Part shown: piece after piece, positions 27,228 to 36,170 of the stretch
Position numbering within the stretch: the first letter of the stretch is position 1
How the letters are laid out: every line of letters starts with the position of its first letter
Source: AG1 sp035559775
GTDB lineage: Archaea > Thermoproteota > Thermoprotei_A > Sulfolobales > AG1
Assembly (NCBI GenBank): GCA_035559775.1
Contig: DATMAU010000023.1
Location: 1-64,000, forward strand
Reading direction: 5' to 3'
Length of the DNA: 64,000 bases
Translations under genes and position numbers: made by a program
The notes under the pieces: model-generated
What the model saw: the letters and a program-made list of their open reading frames with translations, nothing else
The model's database searches: none
What the model was told of the DNA's origin: nothing

Positions 27228-28310
27228 CTAGATCTCTTCGAGAGCCCTTGCAACAAGCTCCCTATATACTGGCACTTGCCATGCCCAGTATCTCCCAATA
27301 CCGAGCCCCCTATCCCTTGGGATCTCAACACCCCCAATGCCTCTTCCACTAGGCATCTCTATAACCAGGTTCTCTCTCACCAGTATGTTGATAAGCTCTA
27401 GCATTCCATGCATTTTATATATATTATCCGGATCCTCGGTGACAGCCCTGAGTTTGTCTAAGAGCCCCTCCTTCTTAGCGACATAAACGATCCTGGGGAT
27501 CTTTTTCTCATCATAGATTCTCTCTAAATGGGTTTTAACATCCCAGCTATGCTCTATAGCGAGCTCCATAAGTCTTCTAGGATTGCCTCCATAGAGCCTC
27601 CAGACCTCGTCGAAACCAGCGATCCTTGAGGGATTCTCCGGCCTATATATCTCTAGAAGTCTGTGGTATAGCTCTTCATATTCCTCCCTAGATAGGTTCC
27701 ATACGAAATCCTGCCCAACATAGCTATGTCTCGAAAGAAGATCCCTTGATAACCCTTCGGATGTTAGTGCATATATATTGAGGATCCTGCCATAGAACGC
27801 CTCGCCCTCCCATCTGAAGCTCATTTTATTATAAAGGGTTTTCGCATAACCATTCAGCTCCTTAACCTCTATATATCTAGCAGGCTCATCGATCACCAAC
27901 AAAATTCTCTGAACACCGCTTAGCTTGAGCTTTAGATAAAACCTCTCGAGAATCGGGGTTATAGCGAGGGCTACTGCGCTCCCGCTTAGCGAGGCTTCCG
28001 GTACTCCTAGATAGTCTAACGCCGCTCTAATAGCACTAGCAACTAGATCCCTAACACCCCTAGAGACCCTAACCCCTCTACCAACAGCTATATAGAAGAT
28101 CCTTCTCGGATCCCTAGCTTCCTCAGCATTCACATAGACCGCTAACCCATCATCAAACCACTCACTAAACCTCCTAACAGCCTCGATAAAGAGCCTAGTC
28201 TTACCGCAACCCTCAGGGCCGTAGATAAAATGCGGCTTAACCTGCTGTAGCTTGCTGCGATCCCTAATACTCTCCAGCTCCCTCAACCTACCAACGAAAG
28301 GGATCTCCAT
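27228..28310 (-). CDS. Archaeal P-loop ATPase (STAND/AAA-like)
   Basis: 360 residues. Walker A is IYGPEGCGKTRLFIEAV (about 29-40) and Walker B RILLVIDEPARYIEV. The later VWRLYGGNPRRLMELAIEHS is the same GGNPR block seen in the ATPase at 10523-11812, and both end in a Trp/Tyr-rich piece (RYWAWQVPVYREL). This is a crenarchaeal lineage-expanded ATPase family with no settled function. It stands alone. Confidence 0.78.
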   Translation of the reverse strand: MEIPFVGRLRELESIRDRSKLQQVKPHFIYGPEGCGKTRLFIEAVRRFSEWFDDGLAVYVNAEEARDPRRIFYIAVGRGVRVSRGVRDLVASAIRAALDYLGVPEASLSGSAVALAITPILERFYLKLKLSGVQRILLVIDEPARYIEVKELNGYAKTLYNKMSFRWEGEAFYGRILNIYALTSEGLSRDLLSRHSYVGQDFVWNLSREEYEELYHRLLEIYRPENPSRIAGFDEVWRLYGGNPRRLMELAIEHSWDVKTHLERIYDEKKIPRIVYVAKKEGLLDKLRAVTEDPDNIYKMHGMLELINILVRENLVIEMPSGRGIGGVEIPRDRGLGIGRYWAWQVPVYRELVARALEEI

Positions 28311-28953
28311 AACCTTACACCATGTTTATTTGCAGGCTGTGTGAGGCTCTATTACTTGCAATAATTCTACTTCTTATTAACACCCACACCCCAGCCTCTC
28401 TATACTAGTTAGGAATCAGGTAAATATAGCCCTTACAGCTATAACCATGCCAAAGAAGAAGTGGAAGAAGCTGATCTGAGAGTACTAATAGCTAATTCTA
28501 TATGCTGAGAGTAAAATAGAAAAGGGAGATCCGCAAGCCCGTAGATCTTTTAATCGCTATAGCCATCTGTAATGGAGAGCAATGCTTTTAACCGCTGACA
28601 ATGATCCCATAAATAGTTGTTCTTTTTTCTAATAATCCTTAGAGATAGTAATGACCTTTTGAAAACCATAGTATTCATATAGTCACGTATGGGATCGTTT
28701 CCTACCAACCCGAAAGAGATTTATTTGATTGCTATGGATCGATACCCAGAATCATTCAAAGAACAATATCTCAGCAAATAGGAGTTCTATACTGCTAAAC
28801 CAGCAGTAACTATGAATCTAGGAGTAGAGATCCCCATAGACTGGTTAAGATGCCGGATAGAGAGATGATAATAAATATATAAGGAGTAATGAGCCTTATG
28901 CCGCTGTTTTTAGATCATCCGGTACTCTTCGGCTTTTCTAGGGTTTTAGAGCA
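28311..28953. other. 643-base gap with one possible micro-ORF
   Basis: The gap is mostly AT-rich. An ATG at 28447 opens a ten-codon frame, MPKKKWKKLI, about 30 bases after a TATA-like GTAAATATAG. It is very basic, recalling tiny ribosomal proteins such as eL41, but it is too short to claim. No other gene or RNA is recognised. Confidence 0.3.
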
Positions 28954-30054
28954 CTAGATCTTTGATAGGAGGTCTATTATATAGTTTATATCATCTTCTC
29001 CTAGTGCTGGGTGTATGGGGAGGCTTAGGATCCTTTGGGAGGCTTTGTAGGAGTTGGGGCAGCAGTCCTTATAACCCAGCTTTCTGTAGAGTGGTTGCAT
29101 GTGTATTGGCAAGGGGTAGTGGATCGCTGTCTCAACACCGTGTTCTCTGAGGTATGATGCTAGCTCCTCCCTAGATACTGGGGCGTCGTCCTCTAGCATA
29201 ACTACATACTGGTGATATACATGCCTAGCCCAGGGCTTCTCTATAGGTGGTCTGAGCCACCCAAGCTTCTTTATACCCTTGGTCATTTTCTCAGCATTCC
29301 TCCTCCTAATCTCGTTAAGCCTGTCGAGCTTCTCAAGCTGTGAGATCCCGAGTGCCGCTTGGATAGATGTCATCCTATAGTTACCCCCAAGCTCTATATG
29401 GACATACTTGGCCTCCTGACCATGGTTCCTGAGAAGCTCAACTTTTCTCGCAAACTCGTCACTATTAGTTGTAACCATGCCCCCCTCGCCTGTAGTCATG
29501 TTCTTCGTAGCATAGAAGCTGAAGGCCCCAAGATCCCCTAGAGACCCGCACTTCTTACCCCTATATAGAGCACCGTGGGCTTGGGCGGCATCTTCTATGA
29601 CGAAGACACCATGATCCCTTGCGATCCTTAGTATCGGATCCATATCGGCCGGATGCCCATAGAGGTGCACGGGGATCACTGCCTTAGTCCTCCTCGAGAC
29701 CGAACCCTCAACACAGGAGGGATCTAGCGAGAAAATTTCAAGATCTATATCGCAGAGCACAGGCCTGGCACCGAGCATTAGGACAGTATTAGCTGTAGCG
29801 ATAAAGGTGAAACTAGGCACTATAACCTCATCGCCAGGCTTGACCCCGATAGCTCTGAGGGAAAGCTCTAGGGCAACAGTGCCGTTGGTCACAGCAAGGG
29901 CCCTCTTAGCACCAATATACCTGGCAAACCTGGCCTCAAACTCCTCTACAAGGGGGCCGTGGGCGAGCCAACCACTTCTCAGTGCCTTGATCACCATCTC
30001 TATATCATTCTCATCGATATGGGGCGCGGATATCCTTATGCTCCTCCTATTCAT
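28954..30054 (-). CDS. DegT/DnrJ/EryC1/StrS family aminotransferase
   Basis: 366 residues. It starts in the family manner (SAPHIDENDIEMVIKALRSG then WLAHGPLVEEFEARFARYIG) and the pyridoxal phosphate Lys is in SFYATKNMTTGEGGMV (about 186). Such enzymes add an amino group to keto-sugar nucleotides for glycan synthesis. No other sugar-nucleotide gene is in view, so the substrate is unknown. The promoter lies in the 209-base gap it shares with pyrB, from which it diverges. Confidence 0.88.
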   Translation of the reverse strand: MNRRSIRISAPHIDENDIEMVIKALRSGWLAHGPLVEEFEARFARYIGAKRALAVTNGTVALELSLRAIGVKPGDEVIVPSFTFIATANTVLMLGARPVLCDIDLEIFSLDPSCVEGSVSRRTKAVIPVHLYGHPADMDPILRIARDHGVFVIEDAAQAHGALYRGKKCGSLGDLGAFSFYATKNMTTGEGGMVTTNSDEFARKVELLRNHGQEAKYVHIELGGNYRMTSIQAALGISQLEKLDRLNEIRRRNAEKMTKGIKKLGWLRPPIEKPWARHVYHQYVVMLEDDAPVSREELASYLREHGVETAIHYPLPIHMQPLYRKLGYKDCCPNSYKASQRILSLPIHPALGEDDINYIIDLLSKI

Positions 30055-30263
30055 GGTTCTCCAAAAGCATTACCCATGGTCTGTATATAAGACGAGCCCG
30101 TGTTTCCAAAAAATAGTAACACATGGCAAGACGTGTAGCAGCCCAGGCTATGCGTGAGATCTATTTTGGCAGCGACTTGTAGTTTTTGATCCATAGACTC
30201 CGTGCTAGTATGGGCTGAATGCTTTGAGCTTTTTAGCCCTCAGAGCTCATTCTAGGTGGGCTT

Positions 30264-31232
30264 TTGGAGAAACAGATAAGCCCTACAAGCCCTGGCTGGT
30301 ACGATGGGTTTAGAGGTAGGGATGTTATTTCCGCTAGGGATTTCAGCAGGGAGGATTACGAGGCTCTCTTCCGCTATGCAGATCTATACGAAGAGGATCC
30401 AGGGTTCTATAGAGGCCTCCTGAAGGATTGCACGGCCGCCTTAGTATTTGTCGAGCCCTCTACCAGGACTTTCCATAGCTTTGAGACTGCTGCAAGGATC
30501 CTTGGGTGTGGTGTTACAGCTATAAGGGATCCCTCTATGTCCTCTATAGCTAAGGGTGAGAGCCTCCACGATACTATAAAGATGATCGAGTCCTATGGTG
30601 CGAGCGTAATAATACTCAGGCACCCGGCTAGGGGTGCTGCTCTCTACGCTGCGGAGGTCTCGAGAGTCCCTGTGATCAATGCCGGTGATGGTGGTAGGGA
30701 GCACCCAACACAAGCCATGCTGGATCTATATACAATTGCTAGGAAGAGGGGAGCTATAGATGGTTTAAAGATAGCCTTCTTAGGAGACCTTAGGTTCTCT
30801 AGAACAGTCTCTTCCCTAAGCTATGCCCTCTCATCATTCAAGGACATAGAGATCTTCTACATAGCTCCCCCAATACTCCAGATAAGGCGGGAGGTTAAGA
30901 TCTATTTAGAGGATAGAGGGGTTGAGTATAGAGAGATAGTTGATATGGAGAAGGCGAGAGAGGTCCTCAGAACCGTTGATGTCCTCTACGTAACAAGGCT
31001 CCAGAAGGAGAGATTCCCCGACCCCAGCGAGTATGAGAAGCTCAGAGGAGCCTATACTGTGGGGCCAGAGATCCTTAGTATTATGAGGAGCGATGCGGGG
31101 ATAATGCACCCACTCCCAAGGGTTGACGAGCTCTCGCCAGAGCTCGACACCAAACCCAATGCCTGGTACTTTGACCAAGCTAGGTGGGGCTTGAATGTTA
31201 GGGTTGCTCTTCTCAGCCTAATACTGAGGTGA
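30264..31232 (+). CDS. pyrB: Aspartate carbamoyltransferase catalytic subunit
   Basis: 322 residues. Substrate-binding motifs are present: FVEPSTRTFHSF (usual S-T-R-T-R has Phe for the second Arg), IAKGESLHDT, GREHPTQAMLDL, TRLQKERF and HPLPRVDEL. It condenses carbamoyl phosphate with aspartate. It opens with TTG preceded by a GGTGG ribosome binding site. Its stop codon overlaps the GTG start of pyrI by three of four bases (GTGA), showing tight coupling with the regulatory subunit. Confidence 0.95.
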   Translation: MEKQISPTSPGWYDGFRGRDVISARDFSREDYEALFRYADLYEEDPGFYRGLLKDCTAALVFVEPSTRTFHSFETAARILGCGVTAIRDPSMSSIAKGESLHDTIKMIESYGASVIILRHPARGAALYAAEVSRVPVINAGDGGREHPTQAMLDLYTIARKRGAIDGLKIAFLGDLRFSRTVSSLSYALSSFKDIEIFYIAPPILQIRREVKIYLEDRGVEYREIVDMEKAREVLRTVDVLYVTRLQKERFPDPSEYEKLRGAYTVGPEILSIMRSDAGIMHPLPRVDELSPELDTKPNAWYFDQARWGLNVRVALLSLILR

Positions 31233-31717
31233 TCCTTGTGGAGGAGCATCTACTCGTTAGAAAGATAGATATGGGGACTGTTATAGACCACATACCCCCG
31301 TGGAGGGCTAGCGATGTCCTCAAACTCCTCGATCTAGAGGGACTAAGGAGGTCTGACACCTCCCTAGTGATTCTCCACAACGTCCCGAGCAAGAAATATG
31401 GGAGGAAAGATGTAGTCAAGCTCTACAGGCATTTCATATCGAACGAAGAGGCAGACCTAGTATGCCTAGTATTCCCAACATCTACTATCAACTATATTAG
31501 GGATTGGAGGGTTGAGAAGTACAAGCCAAAGATCCCTGAGAGGATTATTGGGAGAATAAAATGCCCCGAAGTGACCTGCATAACAAATAACCCGAGAGAG
31601 AGTATTAGAACAAGATTCAGGGTTTTATCGAGACACAGGATTGTTCAGTGCGAATACTGCGACACAATAATAGAGCTAGAAAGGATAGCAGATCTAGTTA
31701 ACAAGAGGACAGAGTGA
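31229..31717 (+). CDS. pyrI: Aspartate carbamoyltransferase regulatory subunit
   Basis: 162 residues with the N-terminal nucleotide-binding domain (MGTVIDHIPPWRASDVLKLL) and the C-terminal zinc domain carrying four Cys (CPEVTC, CEYC). It binds the catalytic trimers and gives allosteric control by nucleotides. GTG start, overlapping pyrB; the stop overlaps the pyrC start in the same GTGA way, so the three are one translationally coupled operon. Confidence 0.95.
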   Translation: MILVEEHLLVRKIDMGTVIDHIPPWRASDVLKLLDLEGLRRSDTSLVILHNVPSKKYGRKDVVKLYRHFISNEEADLVCLVFPTSTINYIRDWRVEKYKPKIPERIIGRIKCPEVTCITNNPRESIRTRFRVLSRHRIVQCEYCDTIIELERIADLVNKRTE

Positions 31718-32712
31718 TCATTATGGAGGAGATTAAGAAGAATAGCTATTGGAGAATAGATACCCATGTCCACTGCAGGGACTGGGGAGAGAGTTATAAA
31801 GCAACCATAGGTAGCGTTGTAAAGCTAGCACTATCCAAGGGCATAGGAGCTGTGTTCGACATGCCCAACACGGAGCCTCCTATACTGGGCCTAAGGGACG
31901 CTGAGAAGAGGCTAAGAAGGGCCGAGGATCAGGGTGTGCTTAAGAACTACTACCTCTATGTAGCTGCAACACCGGATGAGAAGCAGCTGGAGGACGCTGT
32001 GAGGGCTTATGAGGAGCTGCCGAGGGTGGTTGGGCTGAAGCTCTATACAGCCCCTATGAAGGGTCTCGAAGCCCTCTCATTAGAAGAGCAAGAGGTAGTG
32101 TATAGAACACTATCATCCCTGGGCTATAGAGGTGTTCTAGCAATACATTGTGAGAAGCATGGCCTCTTTAGAGAGGCTCTCTGGGATCCTCTGAAACCAT
32201 ATACATGGAATCTCGTAAGACCCCCTGAGGCTGAGGCTAGGTGTATTGAGGATCAGATCTTGCTTGCAAAGAAGCATAATTTCAAGGGGACTCTCTATAT
32301 AGTCCATATATCGACGAGAGAGAGTATCGAGATTGTAAGAAGAACTAGAAGCAATGGTATAAAAATCGTGTGCGGTGTTACGCCCCATCATATAATCTAT
32401 GATACAGATCATATGAGAACACCTGAAAGCGTTGTGCTTAAGACAAACCCACCCATAAGAGATCCGGCAACAGCCAGGGCTCTGCTGAGACTAGCTATTG
32501 AGGGTGCTGTTGATTTCCTGGAAACGGATCATGCTCCCCACTCTCCTCAAGAGAAGACAGGCCCTCCGTATCTATCTGGCAATAGGAGTCTCGAGATCTA
32601 TGATATAGCGATCAACATGCTCACAAGATCCGGGGCTAGTGAGAAGACAATATATATGCTCACTAGGGGTAATGCTGAGAGGGTTTTTAAGAAGCTAGAC
32701 GGGATCGACTAG
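31714..32712 (+). CDS. pyrC: Dihydroorotase
   Basis: 332 residues. Metal ligands are visible: DTHVHCRDW (HxH), the Lys in GLKLYTAP, AIHCEK, YIVHIS and the Asp in ETDHAPHS. It closes carbamoyl aspartate to dihydroorotate. The first codons are GTG ATC ATT ATG, so the ATG four codons in is an alternative start. The stop shares four bases (CTAG) with the stop of the converging pyrK/D fusion gene. Confidence 0.93.
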   Translation: MIIMEEIKKNSYWRIDTHVHCRDWGESYKATIGSVVKLALSKGIGAVFDMPNTEPPILGLRDAEKRLRRAEDQGVLKNYYLYVAATPDEKQLEDAVRAYEELPRVVGLKLYTAPMKGLEALSLEEQEVVYRTLSSLGYRGVLAIHCEKHGLFREALWDPLKPYTWNLVRPPEAEARCIEDQILLAKKHNFKGTLYIVHISTRESIEIVRRTRSNGIKIVCGVTPHHIIYDTDHMRTPESVVLKTNPPIRDPATARALLRLAIEGAVDFLETDHAPHSPQEKTGPPYLSGNRSLEIYDIAINMLTRSGASEKTIYMLTRGNAERVFKKLDGID

Positions 32713-34418
32713 GTATTATTCTTAACTAGTTCTTCGAAACTTTTCACAGAGCTTGAACGAACATATCTCTTCAGATCCTCCAGGATCTCTTTAAACACAG
32801 AGAAACCCTTATAGGCTATGGCACTGCATATCTGGAAACCCCTCGCGCCCAGCATTGCTAGCTCGACCACGTCCCTAGCACTATCTATACCTCCACTAGC
32901 TATTATGGGTACATTGAACTCTCCCCTGAGATCCTTGATAACCCTCCTAACTATAGGTTTTAGAGAGGGCCCAGAAACCCCTCCATAGCCGTTTGGACTG
33001 CCCATAATAGGCCTCTTAAAGACAGGATCATAGGCATAGCCCCTCACAGTATTTATAGCTGTTATCCCATCAGCTCCTCCTTCGATGGCCTTTCTAGCAA
33101 CCTCCATATAGTCAGAATTAACAGATATCTTAACAAAGAGGGGTAGCCTTACTATTGATTTAATAGATCTCACTATGTCTCGAACAAGTTCAGGTATATC
33201 CTCAACCATCTCGAACTCCGTGTGAGGACACGATACATTGAGCTCGAACGCATCGACGCCCGAGCCGTATAGCTTCTTAGCAACCGCGATATACTCATCA
33301 ATATTCCTCCCAAAAATACTCGCTATTACCGGGACACCGGCTTTCTTGGCGTCTCTTATCTCCAATACATATTGATCAGCTCCAGGGTTGGGTAGACCGA
33401 GCGCGTTCATATACACTCCAGCCGGATCCTCGATCATGACCGGGCCCCTGAAGCCCTTCCTAGGCTCAACACCTATTGATTTTGTGATAACAGCGCCAGC
33501 ACCCTCTAGAGCGAATCTATAGAGTATCGAGCCTGAGACCCCGCACCCAGCCGCATTCATTAGAGGGTTTGGTAGTTCGAGCCCTGCTATGTTTATTGAG
33601 AGCTCTGGATCCCTCTCCACATTTCTCTGAGGTAGTTTTGGACCCTCATCTATAGATCCAGTTATGGGGATTCTGAGACCACTCCTATCCCGTGTCCATA
33701 ACCCGTACTCTGTTCTAACTATCTTGCTAGCATTTAGAAAGATCCCTTCGATGCATGTTCTCCACAAGCCAAGATCGCAGGCGCCGCATAGCCCTAAAGA
33801 GCATTTTATAGGTCTCTCAACGCATAGATAGCTCTCAACACCTTTCTCTATAAGCGTTTCAGCAAGGGTTCTTCCGAGATCTTCTCTGACACATATAATA
33901 GCTATATCTATATCTCCTATCATTGATCTAAACAGCTCTATAGCCTCATCGCGACTCTTAGCTATATATGTTTTAACCCCGATCTCGCGGAGCCTAGCGG
34001 AATACGGGGGTCTGCCCTCCTCGTCGATAAGGATAGCGCCGTACACTCTCTCTCTATTCCTCTCGGCAAAGAATCTTAGGTAGGATATACCGTGAGATGA
34101 TCCTATGAGAAGTGTTCTGGAGCCCCATGAAGGGATAGGGTTGCCGAAAGGACCTCTAATACCTACAATGCTTCCCACGGGGATCTTGTGGAGCGCAGCG
34201 CCAACCTCGCCTTTTGGAGGGCCTATTAATACCTCCACTAGATCTTTATCTGAGTATGATATTGCTAGTGGGATCTCATCGACGCCAGGGAGCCAGAGCA
34301 TTATATAGTTCCCAGGCTGTGATTTGGAGGCTATATCTCTTGCCTCTATCCCTAACACCCTATAGGATCCCTCGCTCCTAGAGCTAAGGATCCTTGCTGG
34401 CTGGGGTCTTCCCCTCAA
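32709..34418 (-). CDS. pyrD: PyrK-PyrD fusion: electron-transfer subunit joined to dihydroorotate dehydrogenase
   Basis: 569 residues combining two proteins that are normally separate. Residues 1-about 245 are PyrK-like: a flavodoxin-reductase-type fold and four Cys for a [2Fe-2S] cluster (CSLGLCGACDLGLWRTC). Residues about 270-569 are PyrD class 1B: NPLMNAAGCGVSG, ELNVSCPHTEFE, the FMN-phosphate region ASGGIDSARD. The join means one polypeptide can pass electrons from dihydroorotate to an acceptor such as NAD+. TTG start overlapping the pyrE stop (TTGA). There is no sign of a sequencing frameshift: the linker is in frame and reads as protein. Confidence 0.92.
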   Translation of the reverse strand: MRGRPQPARILSSRSEGSYRVLGIEARDIASKSQPGNYIMLWLPGVDEIPLAISYSDKDLVEVLIGPPKGEVGAALHKIPVGSIVGIRGPFGNPIPSWGSRTLLIGSSHGISYLRFFAERNRERVYGAILIDEEGRPPYSARLREIGVKTYIAKSRDEAIELFRSMIGDIDIAIICVREDLGRTLAETLIEKGVESYLCVERPIKCSLGLCGACDLGLWRTCIEGIFLNASKIVRTEYGLWTRDRSGLRIPITGSIDEGPKLPQRNVERDPELSINIAGLELPNPLMNAAGCGVSGSILYRFALEGAGAVITKSIGVEPRKGFRGPVMIEDPAGVYMNALGLPNPGADQYVLEIRDAKKAGVPVIASIFGRNIDEYIAVAKKLYGSGVDAFELNVSCPHTEFEMVEDIPELVRDIVRSIKSIVRLPLFVKISVNSDYMEVARKAIEGGADGITAINTVRGYAYDPVFKRPIMGSPNGYGGVSGPSLKPIVRRVIKDLRGEFNVPIIASGGIDSARDVVELAMLGARGFQICSAIAYKGFSVFKEILEDLKRYVRSSSVKSFEELVKNNT

Positions 34419-35152
34419 GGGGGCACACCTCTGAGGTATCTCTCTATGTCCTCTGGAATACCCTTATCTATTAACCCCTGTTTCTCGAGACTTTTAATAA
34501 TTCTTCTAACCCCCACTGCCCTATAAAGACTTATCCCTTTCTTGACTATCGCGTCCTCTCCACCCTCTTCTCTATCTATTAGCACTGCTACGCCGAGGAT
34601 CTCTATCCTCTTACCCCTTTTTCTAGCCTCCTCCTCGAGGATCTCTATAGCCTCTATTTTGGTATCGCCTGTCGTTATAACATCATCCACAAGAAGGATC
34701 TTATCGCCGTCATCTATAACGCCGTCTACGAGCCTTGATATCCCGTGGGTCTTTGACTTAACCCCGCCGAGGATCTTGGATAGGCTGTCGACACACCCAG
34801 GATCTATGGATCTATCCTCAGAGATCTTTTTCAACAGATCCCTATAGATCATCGGCTCTTTCCTTATATAGATCCCTGGGATGTTTTTCGAAACAGCGAC
34901 CGCTGACACGATCAAGGCTCCTGTCATGGGTATACCACATAGCTTTGTAGGTCTCAGTGGTAGATCATCGATAAGTCTTGAGATCAGCTCGACGGCTATT
35001 GAGAGAAGCCTCGGTTTTGAGATAAGTATCCTCAGATCTATATAGTAAGGACTGATCCTACCAGATCTGAGTCTGTACTCTCCAAATGTAAGAGCTCCTG
35101 ATACTAGAAGCTCTCTTGAGAAGATATCTATAAGGTTATCACTAACTCCCAT
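34415..35152 (-). CDS. pyrE: Orotate phosphoribosyltransferase
   Basis: 245 residues, longer than the usual 180-210. The PRPP-binding motif ILLVDDVITTGDTKIEAIEIL is intact and the N-terminal FGEYRLRSGRISPYYIDLR is standard. Between the YIRKEPMIY strand and THGISRLVDG, the place of the catalytic flexible loop, there are about 35 extra residues (including SEDRSIDPGCVDSLSK). It attaches phosphoribose to orotate. Four bases separate it from pyrF upstream; it overlaps pyrK/D downstream. Confidence 0.92.
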   Translation of the reverse strand: MGVSDNLIDIFSRELLVSGALTFGEYRLRSGRISPYYIDLRILISKPRLLSIAVELISRLIDDLPLRPTKLCGIPMTGALIVSAVAVSKNIPGIYIRKEPMIYRDLLKKISEDRSIDPGCVDSLSKILGGVKSKTHGISRLVDGVIDDGDKILLVDDVITTGDTKIEAIEILEEEARKRGKRIEILGVAVLIDREEGGEDAIVKKGISLYRAVGVRRIIKSLEKQGLIDKGIPEDIERYLRGVPP

Positions 35153-35156
35153 AAGA

Positions 35157-35885
35157 TCACCTCATACGGCTGGCTATCCTCTCTACAGCTGAAACAGGAT
35201 CTTCTGACAGGATCACGGCTCTCCCAACTATGATATGTACATACTTATATCTTGGGAGAAGGTGTGAGGCTATGTTACCAGCATCCCTCTCACCCCTAAT
35301 CCCTGGTAAGAGGAATACGGGATCCTGGATCCTCTTGCTAATCGTATTAGCATAAAGCAATGCCCTCTCAATCTTACTTCCCGGGATCACGTAGTGCTCA
35401 ACACCAAGTGCCGAGGCATCCTCATAGATCCTCTGTGGAGAGTCGTCACAAACATAGCCCCCGCCAGATCTGAGGAAACCCTCGTGGGTCATATCACCCC
35501 CAATTATGGGCACTATACCCTCATCCCTGAGTGCCTCTACCCATTTTACGAGAGTGTCCCTACCTGAGTGTGGAAACCCTATAGCTGCATCGATACCAGA
35601 TCTCCTAAGGATCTTAGCGTACCAGGATCCTAGATCTGGTATGTCTGTCATACCCTTCTGGTGATCGTATATTATAGGCTTATCACTAACACTCCTAACA
35701 AGATCCACGGTCTTTTTCAGCCCATGGGTTAGGGCTGCTATGAAGCCCACCTTATACCCGGTAACAGCATCTAGATCTGATGTTGCTGAAACGAGCCTCC
35801 GGATCGATTCTGCATCGTCTATATCAAGAGCTATTATAACCCCCCTGCCTTTAAGAAGAGACAGTGTGCCTCCTTGATATTTCAC
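35157..35885 (-). CDS. pyrF: Orotidine 5'-phosphate decarboxylase
   Basis: 242 residues. VIIALDIDDAES is the first strand; the catalytic Lys/Asp array appears as IIYDHQKGMTDIPDLG, a variant of the more common D-x-K-x-x-D-I, with Lys in the same register. PGIRGERDAG and VGRAVILSEDP complete the phosphate-binding sites. It makes UMP and heads the pyrF-pyrE-pyrK/D operon. GTG start. Confidence 0.92.
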   Translation of the reverse strand: MKYQGGTLSLLKGRGVIIALDIDDAESIRRLVSATSDLDAVTGYKVGFIAALTHGLKKTVDLVRSVSDKPIIYDHQKGMTDIPDLGSWYAKILRRSGIDAAIGFPHSGRDTLVKWVEALRDEGIVPIIGGDMTHEGFLRSGGGYVCDDSPQRIYEDASALGVEHYVIPGSKIERALLYANTISKRIQDPVFLLPGIRGERDAGNIASHLLPRYKYVHIIVGRAVILSEDPVSAVERIASRMR

Positions 35886-36170
35886 TTGGAGGCTAAAAAG
35901 TGACAGGTATTATAGCGTGATCTATCAACACCTATCCTATGCCACATAATACTATGCCTTGAAATGCCGTATAGGAATATACTCTAAATTATGATAAATA
36001 CATGAATAGTGAAAATAATAACTCAGACAAACTTTCACCTAGCATATATATTTCGGAATAGAATTCCAGGTCTTATAGGCTATGTATCGAAGATCACAAG
36101 GATCTAAAGAAGGGCTAAAATATATCACTCTCACTTACTAACACGTTGCTAAGCTCGTTTGCAATAAATC
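35886..36170. other. Gap between mmsA end and pyrF start
   Basis: 285 AT-rich bases. The pyrF promoter must lie here, but no single TATA box stands out. No gene is recognised. Confidence 0.25.

Noticed and set aside
32709..34418. PyrK/PyrD fusion as a frameshift artefact
   Set aside because: The linker reads in frame with normal codons and both domains are complete; no displaced start or stop is visible at the junction.
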